From an uncultured Flavobacteriales bacterium (GTDB lineage: Bacteria > Bacteroidota > Bacteroidia > Flavobacteriales_C > GCA-002722245): a DNA stretch of 34,856 bases. The stretch lies in NCBI GenBank assembly GCA_905182585.1, contig CAJJCC010000018.1, forward strand, positions 1 through 34,856. The letters are read 5' to 3'. Under the pieces are notes generated by a model. It saw only the letters and a list, made by a program, of their open reading frames with translations. It was not told the DNA's origin and did no database searches. Positions 8,676 through 15,500 of the stretch are shown one piece after another. How positions within the stretch are numbered: position 1 is the stretch's first letter; each line of letters starts with the position of its first letter. A program made the position numbers and the translations under genes.

Positions 8676-9881
8676 ATGAAAATTGCAATTATCGGAGGAG
8701 GTGCAGCGGGTTTTTTTGCGGCATTATCTGCTAAGAAAAGTCACCCAAAAGCTGAAGTAATTGTATTTGAGAAATCAGATAAATTATTAAGTAAAGTAAG
8801 AGTTTCAGGAGGAGGAAGGTGCAATGTAACACATGCTTGTTTTAAGGCGAGTGAATTAGCTCGCTTTTACCCGCGTGGATCAAAGCAAATAAAAAAAGCG
8901 TTTGGAATTTTCAATTCAAACCATACTGTTGCTTGGTTTAAAGAAAGAGGAGTAGAGCTTAAAAGAGAAGCGGATAACAGAATGTTTCCAATTACAGATA
9001 AGTCGATTACGATTATTAATTGTTTTTTAGATGAAGCACATAAATTAGGTGTTATTATTAAGAAAGAAACTAAAATTGAAGGTATAGAACCTCTAAAAGA
9101 TCAGATAAACTTAAAGATAGGTGGGTTTAATTATCCATTTGATAAAGTCATAGTGGCATCTGGAGGGAGTCCGAAATTAACAGGATTAGAGTGGTTAAAG
9201 GAGTTAGGGCATGATATAGAATCACCATTACCGTCCTTATTCACATTTAATATTCCCGATGAAGAAATAAGAACTTATCAGGGGCTTTCCGTGAAAAATG
9301 CTACAATACGTGTACCTGGAACAAAGTTAGTTCATGACGGTCCTTTATTAGTAACGCATTGGGGTATGAGTGGTCCTGCTATTTTAAAAACGTCTGCTTG
9401 GGGTGCGAGAATATTAGCTGAAAAAAAGTACGAATTTGAAATCCTTGTGAATTGGATTGGAAATTCAAACGAAGATGAAACACGCGTTTTGTTGAGTCGT
9501 CATTTATATAATTACGGAAAAAAGAAGGTTGGGAATTTAACGCCGTTTGAAATCCCAGCTCGTCTTTGGAAATACATATTGGATAAGTCTGAAATTGAAC
9601 ACGAAAAAATTGCAGGTGATTTAGGGAAGAAGGACAAAAATAAAATTTTAAATACCCTTTTAAATGACGATTATAAAGTGAAAGGTAAAACGACTTTTAA
9701 AGAGGAATTTGTTACCTGTGGAGGGGTTTCTTTGAAAGATGTTGACATGAAAACGATGCAAAGTAAAATCGTCCCTAATTTATATTTTGCAGGAGAAGTG
9801 TTGGATATTGATGGGGTTACTGGAGGTTTTAACTTTCAGGCCGCTTGGACAACAGGTTTTATAGCAGGGCAATTAGGGTAG
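8676..9881 (+). CDS. FAD-binding oxidoreductase of the HI0933/YhiN family
   Basis: This 401-residue flavoprotein belongs to the HI0933-like family (BaiN/YhiN; often called NAD(P)/FAD-dependent or aminoacetone oxidase family). Its reaction is not firmly known. The N-terminal dinucleotide-binding motif is IAIIGGGAAGFFAALSA, followed by FEKSDKLLSKVRVSGGGRCNVTH, a family hallmark. The ending, LYFAGEVLDIDGVTGGFNFQAAWTTG, is the C-terminal FAD-contacting motif. Length is normal and the protein is probably cytoplasmic, with no signal peptide. ATG at 8676 is fixed by the Rossmann motif beginning at residue 3. The gene stands alone between a terminator and a convergent minus-strand pair. No substrate can be inferred from its neighbours. 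Confidence 0.92.
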   Translation: MKIAIIGGGAAGFFAALSAKKSHPKAEVIVFEKSDKLLSKVRVSGGGRCNVTHACFKASELARFYPRGSKQIKKAFGIFNSNHTVAWFKERGVELKREADNRMFPITDKSITIINCFLDEAHKLGVIIKKETKIEGIEPLKDQINLKIGGFNYPFDKVIVASGGSPKLTGLEWLKELGHDIESPLPSLFTFNIPDEEIRTYQGLSVKNATIRVPGTKLVHDGPLLVTHWGMSGPAILKTSAWGARILAEKKYEFEILVNWIGNSNEDETRVLLSRHLYNYGKKKVGNLTPFEIPARLWKYILDKSEIEHEKIAGDLGKKDKNKILNTLLNDDYKVKGKTTFKEEFVTCGGVSLKDVDMKTMQSKIVPNLYFAGEVLDIDGVTGGFNFQAAWTTGFIAGQLG

Positions 9882-10145
9882 TTAGTATATTCGTTAAAAG
9901 TAATTGTTAAATCATTAAGTTTCCCATTTTTGAGTGCTTTACCTGTATGAGGCTATTCATCAGCCCTTAAAATCTTATCTATATTTTTTTTGCTGAAAGC
10001 CCTTAATCGATAAAACACAAAATCGACTTGTAGTATTGAGCCAAAAGGACGACGATTAATTTCTTGTGGGCAGGTGGGGAAACACAAAAAATGACTGCGA
10101 TTCTCACGATTCACAAATAGACGAGATATTACTTTTGGTTAAACA

Positions 10146-11150
10146 TTAAGGCAGTCGTTTATGAATTGAGTCCGAAAATGTTTTTAAAAACTGTCCTGTT
10201 CCTTTTACCGATAAAATTAAAGGACAAACAAAATTCGACTTTTCGATCGTAATCTTTTCATCATTAAAAATAAGATACTCTGAATTATGATGTTTTGCAA
10301 TGGAGTCCGTGCGCATTAAAAATAATTGGCGATTTGGCTGGTCTTTTACCGCGCCAGCGTAAGCAGGGCTTTCATACAAAATCAATTCAATTTTATGTTG
10401 ATTACACAATTCAAATAGTTGCGTTAAGTATTTAGCACGGTCAGCATCCCAATTAAAAGATTGCCGCTTTTCATATAGTTCATAATACAAAGACGAGTCT
10501 GTTAATTCTGCAACATTCAAATTAGCGGCGTAAACTAAATGTTCTGGTGCAATATAACCATCAGGTTTTGTGTGAAATTCATTGTCTGGATGGCTGATGT
10601 GACCATCTTTAAAATACGGATTATCCTTTTCTTTTATATAATGCTTCAAACCTTGTATAGCATCGAATATTTTATAACTATTGTAAAAAGCAAACCGCAT
10701 AAAGGGAATGTTTGTTTGTGCGTAGTAATCAGGGTCCATATCCTTAACTACTTTAGAGACTAAACTATCCTCTAAATAAGGAGCGAATCGATACGTGTGA
10801 AAAGTATTAAACCGTAAATCAAAACTCTCAGGAGTTACATACAAATAAACCTGTTTCGGCTTTTTGTTCGCTTTTAAATAAAGGTGAAGATGAAGTAGAT
10901 TGTCTGCAAAGTCAGTATGCCTTAAAGCATAGTTATAAGACTTGGTACCAATCATTGAGTCTATTGCAGAAGCGTCAATTGTAAAAAGTGGTTCACAAGG
11001 ACCATGAAATAAAATATCATAATCCATTTCACCTTTCATAGCATTGGATACTTTAATGTTCCTGTTTTCTTGAATTAAGAAAGAAAAAGAAGCATCAAGT
11101 CCAAAAAGGCTAATGATAATGATTAATATGGAGAAGGCTATTTTTTTCAT
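10146..11150 (-). CDS. Membrane-anchored SGNH/DltD-like protein, catalytic residues apparently replaced
   Basis: This 334-residue protein has an N-terminal hydrophobic segment (residues 4-26), so it is likely membrane-anchored with a periplasmic body. The pattern DYDILFHGPCEPLFTIDASAID ... SYNYALRHTDFADN ... KQVYLYVTPESFD resembles the DltD/AlgX-like SGNH fold, where a Gly-x-Ser motif starts the domain and D-x-x-H lies near the end. Here Cys52 is at the expected Ser position. The C-terminal stretch reads VCPLILSVKGT, where relatives would typically have an Asp-Pro-Leu-His-Leu-Asn-like pattern, so C309 and I312 stand at the Asp and His positions. Fold assignment is by eye, not by search. The ATG follows directly after the TAA of the upstream lipoprotein gene, so the two are cotranscribed. 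Function is unknown. Confidence 0.75.
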   Translation of the reverse strand: MKKIAFSILIIIISLFGLDASFSFLIQENRNIKVSNAMKGEMDYDILFHGPCEPLFTIDASAIDSMIGTKSYNYALRHTDFADNLLHLHLYLKANKKPKQVYLYVTPESFDLRFNTFHTYRFAPYLEDSLVSKVVKDMDPDYYAQTNIPFMRFAFYNSYKIFDAIQGLKHYIKEKDNPYFKDGHISHPDNEFHTKPDGYIAPEHLVYAANLNVAELTDSSLYYELYEKRQSFNWDADRAKYLTQLFELCNQHKIELILYESPAYAGAVKDQPNRQLFLMRTDSIAKHHNSEYLIFNDEKITIEKSNFVCPLILSVKGTGQFLKTFSDSIHKRLP

Positions 11151-12776
11151 TTAAGGCTTTAAAGTCCATTGCACGTCAAGATCCCAATTCGCTCTTAAAT
11201 TAATCGATTCGGTATACCAGTAAACGGATTCAGGTTGTTGCTTTGTCCAATAATTACCTGAAGTCCATTCTTGATTGTCATCTGTATCATCAATGTATTT
11301 AAGCTTGTACTCACCTGGTTTAATCCCTAGAAGTTGTACAGAACCTTTTTTAGTTGACAGGACTTTTTTTTCAACTAAACCCCCACCATTCCAAATCTCT
11401 AATATTCCCTTTCCTTTGACACCAGAAAAATCATATTTCAAGCTCATATTACTTAAAGATGCAAGAGCGGTAGTTGAGAATTTCACCTTTAAAGTATCCT
11501 TGTTTTGAGCGTCGAAAATTGATGTGATTGCATTGGGTAATAACGTTAAAATATAGATCTTACTTTCCTGTAAAGTATTTAATAATTGGTAACGACTCAA
11601 TGTTCCAGAAGATTTGAACTTAGCCTGAACTGTATCGACATCCGATATTAAAACAAGCTTATTCGTATCGATTGATCGAATTGGTTGAGTGAAACTGATA
11701 AATAATGGCTTTTTATGATAGTTTCCCATTCCTGAAAAGTTATGCTGAGCGTATATTTTTTGAGTAGCTATACTTTTTCTGTTTTTTAAATTGAATTTTA
11801 AAGTGTCCGTTTTACTGTCGTATTTCACTGCTAGTAATATAGAGTCTCTTTCAGGTTTGCTCTCAAACCAAATTGTAAGCGAATCATCACTTGCTTTGAA
11901 TTGAGAAGAAGCGCTCATTTTTGTATAACCAACATCAATTACTTTCATGTAGAAATTTTCAACTGGAAGGTTGAAAATTAAATCAATTTTCCCAATGAAA
12001 TCACAATTAGAACTACTGATGAAGTTCTTTTTTTCAGCCTGTTCAAATGCTTTTAATATGATCCCCGAAGAATCCACTTGATTGGACACCAGCACTAACT
12101 CTTCTCTAAAAGCAATCTTTTCAGCTGGTAAATCATATAAATAGTTAGTGTTGTTGTCTACTAATGCAAATATTTTATAAGAACCTTCAGTTAGATTGTG
12201 AAAATGAAAATGACCGTTTTCTACCTTCGCAAAATAAGCTGGGATTTTTTTAGACTGAACAGAATCGTCGTTTGATTTATATAAATGAACCATTCCTTCG
12301 TTTAACGTTTCCATCGATTCAGCATTATAAATCTCTCCGCTTAAACTTAAGCTGTCAATAACATCACCAGTACTAAAAACCAATAAATTGTCCTCTAACG
12401 GATTTCCTTCATTAAGATCTTTAATCCCTTTCCCTAAAAAAACAGAGTAAGTTGTATTTGGAACGAGGGCAGAATCTAGTTTTAAAATAAGTTTTTTCCC
12501 TACTAATTTATGCGTAGGCTTGGAGTTTAATGGAGGCGAAATTAAAAGTTCATTGTAAAAGCCAGAAGCTTTTACATACTCGTCAAATTTGAAAACGATT
12601 TCTTTACCCTTAAAATTTGTAGCATTATTAACAGGAGTACTCACTTGAACTTCTGGGGCAGTTTGATCTTTATCGCCCCCAGTAGGAGTGCCTCTTTGGC
12701 CACAACCTTGTGATAGTACAATGATTGTTAGTATGAAACTTAATTTTTGTAAAAACGAAAATGTGTTTTTATTCAT
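11151..12776 (-). CDS. Lipoprotein with N-terminal bacterial Ig-like domain (Big_5 type)
   Basis: This 541-residue protein has a lipoprotein signal (FILTIIVLSQGC, Cys25) and should sit in the outer membrane or periplasm. The first domain (about residues 38-137: TAPEVQVSTPVNNATNFKGKEIVFKFDEYV ... LVPNTTYSVFLGKGIKDLNEGNPL) matches the Big_5 Ig-like type common in Bacteroidota. A carboxypeptidase-regulatory-like beta domain may follow (LSLSGEIYN ... GSYKIFALVDNNTNYLYDLPAEKI). The C-terminus (GEYKLKYIDDTDDNQEWTSGNYWTKQQPE) is typical of this conserved family. It is the first gene of a minus-strand pair whose second ORF begins immediately after this stop codon. Biochemical function is unknown. Confidence 0.85.
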   Translation of the reverse strand: MNKNTFSFLQKLSFILTIIVLSQGCGQRGTPTGGDKDQTAPEVQVSTPVNNATNFKGKEIVFKFDEYVKASGFYNELLISPPLNSKPTHKLVGKKLILKLDSALVPNTTYSVFLGKGIKDLNEGNPLEDNLLVFSTGDVIDSLSLSGEIYNAESMETLNEGMVHLYKSNDDSVQSKKIPAYFAKVENGHFHFHNLTEGSYKIFALVDNNTNYLYDLPAEKIAFREELVLVSNQVDSSGIILKAFEQAEKKNFISSSNCDFIGKIDLIFNLPVENFYMKVIDVGYTKMSASSQFKASDDSLTIWFESKPERDSILLAVKYDSKTDTLKFNLKNRKSIATQKIYAQHNFSGMGNYHKKPLFISFTQPIRSIDTNKLVLISDVDTVQAKFKSSGTLSRYQLLNTLQESKIYILTLLPNAITSIFDAQNKDTLKVKFSTTALASLSNMSLKYDFSGVKGKGILEIWNGGGLVEKKVLSTKKGSVQLLGIKPGEYKLKYIDDTDDNQEWTSGNYWTKQQPESVYWYTESINLRANWDLDVQWTLKP

Positions 12777-12780
12777 GCCG

Positions 12781-12788
12781 TAAAGTTA
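12781..12788 (-). promoter_or_regulatory. -7-like element TAACTTTA, 4 nt before ATG
   Basis: Reading on the minus strand, TAACTTTA-CGGC-ATG matches TAnnTTTG at 7 of 8 positions (A for the last G). No -33 TTG was found at normal spacing. It predicts a transcript that starts at the lipoprotein start codon. Confidence 0.45.
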
Positions 12789-12866
12789 ACCTTCTTTTCA
12801 AATAAAATCTATTTTTTGAGGGTAATCCTAACTTCTTAAAATCATCTTTTATAGGATCTTAAAAAG

Positions 12867-12906
12867 AAAAGGCCCCCACTTAACAATTGTTATTGGAGCG
12901 CCTTTT
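12867..12906. repeat. Imperfect hairpin containing a 12-bp palindrome between divergent genes
   Basis: AAAAGGC pairs with GCCTTTT at the ends. The centre contains the exact palindrome TAACAATTGTTA (12881-12892), while the segments between pair poorly. On the minus strand a T-rich tract follows the hairpin. It lies between divergent promoters, so it could be an attenuator or an operator rather than an end-of-operon terminator. Confidence 0.35.
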
Positions 12907-12969
12907 GAAAAATAGAATAAGGTGACTTATTAAAACCAATAACAAAGCCAAAAGAGAATTTAATATGAA

Positions 12970-13000
12970 TTGGGAACTTTAGGGTTAAAGCTTAACTTTA
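12970..13000 (+). promoter_or_regulatory. Promoter TTG-N20-TAACTTTA, 4 nt before ATG
   Basis: TTG at 12970-12972 and TAACTTTA at 12993-13000 have the spacing expected for a Bacteroidota promoter. Two ATGs follow in different frames, at 13001 and 13005; the aminotransferase frame uses 13005. Confidence 0.55.
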
Positions 13001-13004
13001 ATGG

Positions 13005-14153
13005 ATGAATTTTTCACTTCAAGCTAAATTACCAAATCTGGAAAAATCAATTTTCCCTGTAATGACCGCTCTAGCTAATGAGCATAATGCTATTAATTTG
13101 GCACAAGGTTTCCCAGGTTTTGACACTGATCCAGAGTTGATAAACCTTGTTTCAAAATACATGAATCAAGGGGAAAATCAATATGCTCCAATGATGGGCG
13201 TATTGGGGTTGCGGGAAAAACTATCAGATAAAATAGCATCGCTGTATGGGCATCGTTACAATCCAGTAACCGAAATCTGCATCACATCAGGCGCTACTCA
13301 AGCTATTTTCACCGCTGTAAGTGCAGTGATAAACGAAGGGGATGAAGTAATTATAATTGACCCCGCTTTTGATTGCTACGAGCCTGTTATTCTCTTTAAT
13401 AAAGGTGTAGTTGTTCGAAGTCCATTAAAACCGATGACATTTGACTTTGATTGGGAAGATATCAGATCGAAAGTGACGCGTAAAACGCGAATGATAATTA
13501 TAAATACTCCTCATAATCCTAGTGGTAAGGTGTTTAGCGTTCATGATGTTGATGAATTAAAAAAAATAGTAATCGATTCAAATATTATTATACTTTCAGA
13601 TGAAGTGTATGAACACATAGTTTTTGAAGAAAAACGGCATGAAAGTATTTGTAGGTATACTGAATTAATTAATCGTTCGATTGTAGTATATTCTTTAGGG
13701 AAAACCTATCATACAACAGGTTGGCGAATGGGTTATGTTTGCGCGCCTGAATGGATTATGAAAGAGATTGTTAGTGCGCATCAATATCAAATTTACGCTG
13801 TGCCAACTCCTTTTCAATATGCGATTGAAGAGTATACGTTGAAATCTAATAAGTATTTGGAGTTGTCTGGATTTTTTCAAGAAAAAAGAGACTTTTTCTT
13901 GAAGTGTTTAGAAGAGAGTAAATTTGTACCACAGGAATGCTCGGGTACTTATTTTCAGTTGCTTAATTATTCTGCGATTACAGATGAGAATGATGTAGAT
14001 TTTGCTCGTAGGTTGACAATTAAAAACAAAGTAGCATCGATTCCAATATCGGTTTTTTATGAAAATAAACGGCAGGACAAGCTGCTTCGGTTTTGTTTCG
14101 CAAAGGATAACGATGAGTTGGAAAGAGGCGCTGAACGTTTGTGTAAGTTGTAG
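13005..14153 (+). CDS. PLP-dependent class I/II aminotransferase, methionine aminotransferase type
   Basis: This is a fold-type I aminotransferase of 382 residues, closest by eye to the YbdL/methionine aminotransferase group, which transaminates the methionine keto acid and aromatic 2-oxoacids. Visible motifs: NLAQGFPGFDTDPELI (substrate-side loop), QYAPMMGVLGLREKL, TSGATQAIF (cofactor phosphate), IINTPHNPSGKVFS (Asn and Pro of the PLP site), SDEVYEHIVFE (Asp-x-x-Tyr) and SLGKTYHTTGWRMGY with the Schiff-base lysine. The C-terminal FCFAKDNDELE contains the carboxylate-binding Arg region (LLRFCFAK). Start 13005 is set by frame; the ATG at 13001 is out of frame. kdsB follows 38 bp later. The precise substrate is not shown by the sequence. 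Confidence 0.9.
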   Translation: MNFSLQAKLPNLEKSIFPVMTALANEHNAINLAQGFPGFDTDPELINLVSKYMNQGENQYAPMMGVLGLREKLSDKIASLYGHRYNPVTEICITSGATQAIFTAVSAVINEGDEVIIIDPAFDCYEPVILFNKGVVVRSPLKPMTFDFDWEDIRSKVTRKTRMIIINTPHNPSGKVFSVHDVDELKKIVIDSNIIILSDEVYEHIVFEEKRHESICRYTELINRSIVVYSLGKTYHTTGWRMGYVCAPEWIMKEIVSAHQYQIYAVPTPFQYAIEEYTLKSNKYLELSGFFQEKRDFFLKCLEESKFVPQECSGTYFQLLNYSAITDENDVDFARRLTIKNKVASIPISVFYENKRQDKLLRFCFAKDNDELERGAERLCKL

Positions 14154-14191
14154 TTAAGAAAGTATTTATTTAAGTTAAATAAGATTTAGGA

Positions 14192-14920
14192 ATGAAAGTA
14201 ATTGCAATAATACCAGCTCGATATGCTTCAACGAGATTCCCAGGAAAACCTTTAGTGGATATTCAAGGGAAACCAATGATTCAACACGTTTTTGAAAAAG
14301 CTGTGCATTCAGGATTGTTCGAAAAGGTTATTGTAGCTACTGATGATGATCGTATTAAAAATACTGTTTTAGCTTTCGGAGGAGAAGTCGCAATGACAAA
14401 TCCTGATCATCAAAGCGGAACGGATAGATGCGGCGAAGTTGTTAATAGTTTACCGGATACGTACGATGTTGTAATTAACATCCAAGGTGATGAACCTTTT
14501 ATTCATAAATCGCAACTAGAAGATTTAGTTCAACTTTTTAAAACAACACCTGCTGAAATAGGAACTTTAAAAAAGGAGTTGAATAATATTGAAGATGTTC
14601 ACAATAAAAATGTTGTGAAAGTGGTTGCCGGAATTGATAAACGCGCTTTATATTTTTCACGAAATCCAATTCCATTTGTTAGAGATGCTGAGAAATTAGA
14701 TTGGTTAAATAACCAGAAGTTTTACAAGCATTTAGGATTATATGGATACAAAGTATCGGTATTAAAAGAGTTGGTGAAATTACCCGCTTCGGACTTGGAG
14801 AAAAGCGAAAACTTAGAACAATTGCGTTGGTTGGAAAACGGATATCAAGTATTCATATCCGAAACGGAACACGAAAGTATTGGTATTGACACACCAGAGG
14901 ATTTAGAAAAGATAAAATAA
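14192..14920 (+). CDS. kdsB: 3-deoxy-manno-octulosonate cytidylyltransferase (CMP-Kdo synthetase)
   Basis: KdsB activates Kdo with CTP to CMP-Kdo for LPS inner-core synthesis in the cytoplasm. The 242-residue length is typical. The start, MKVIAIIPARYASTRFPGKPL, is the nucleotide-binding signature. Also seen are VATDDDRI, TNPDHQSGTDRCGEV, VINIQGDEPFI (metal and substrate binding), and YFSRNPIPFVRD with KHLGLYGYK. It lies 38 bp after the aminotransferase gene and 5 bp before the DUF4259 gene, so the three are probably cotranscribed. Its presence indicates an LPS-bearing outer membrane and fits the heptose-1-phosphate adenylyltransferase gene near 32.5 kb. Confidence 0.96.
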   Translation: MKVIAIIPARYASTRFPGKPLVDIQGKPMIQHVFEKAVHSGLFEKVIVATDDDRIKNTVLAFGGEVAMTNPDHQSGTDRCGEVVNSLPDTYDVVINIQGDEPFIHKSQLEDLVQLFKTTPAEIGTLKKELNNIEDVHNKNVVKVVAGIDKRALYFSRNPIPFVRDAEKLDWLNNQKFYKHLGLYGYKVSVLKELVKLPASDLEKSENLEQLRWLENGYQVFISETEHESIGIDTPEDLEKIK

Positions 14921-14925
14921 AAATT

Positions 14926-15339
14926 ATGGGAGCTTGGGGAGTGGGATATTTCGAAAACGATTCGGCATTGGATTGGATTGATGAAATTATCCATAGCGAA
15001 GATGCATTTCAATTGCTAGTTGATATTGCTGAAGGAATAGAAGAATACGATCAAGTGGAGGTTGATGATGCTTGTGGATCGATTGTTTTTGGACTTATAA
15101 TTGCTTCAATTGTTTCAAGAGGTAAAGTAGAAGTAAAGCATCCGATTTTGGAAGAATGGATAAAAGCCAATGAAGGAATCGAGTTGGGAGAAGATTTGAA
15201 AGTAGTTGCAATTGATGTTTTAAACTTCTCATTATCAGATAAAAGTGAATTAAAAGACCTTTGGTCTGAAAATGAAGAGTTTTACCAAAAATGGGTGAAT
15301 TTAGTCACTCAGTTAGTTACTGCTATTTCAGCGAAATAA
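14926..15339 (+). CDS. DUF4259-family protein
   Basis: This 137-residue cytoplasmic protein of unknown function begins MGAWGVGYFENDSALDWIDEI, the hallmark N-terminus of the DUF4259 family. It is acidic, mostly helical-looking, and has no signal peptide. It starts 5 bp after the kdsB stop, so translational coupling is likely, but a functional link to LPS synthesis is not established. Family members are often scattered singletons near unrelated genes. Confidence 0.85.
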   Translation: MGAWGVGYFENDSALDWIDEIIHSEDAFQLLVDIAEGIEEYDQVEVDDACGSIVFGLIIASIVSRGKVEVKHPILEEWIKANEGIELGEDLKVVAIDVLNFSLSDKSELKDLWSENEEFYQKWVNLVTQLVTAISAK

Positions 15340-15500
15340 TCCATAATCATCTAATATTTATTTAGTTATGATCTTTATAAGTGAACGGAATTAACACGTA
15401 GGGTTTAAAAATCATTGGGGTTAACTTATCCTAGGTTTAAAAGCACATCAATTTTTCGTAAATTAGTAAGTATTCGACTGAGTAAGCAAAATCGTGAATT

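Noticed and set aside
9882-10145. 264-bp convergent gap searched for a terminator or small RNA
   Set aside because: I found no stable hairpin with a T-run and no protein-like ORF, only a short repeated AGCCCTTAA (two copies), which is probably chance.
10539-10763. 74-residue plus-strand ORF in the SGNH-like gene
   Set aside because: It is antisense to the conserved reading frame, and its composition is that of a shadow ORF.
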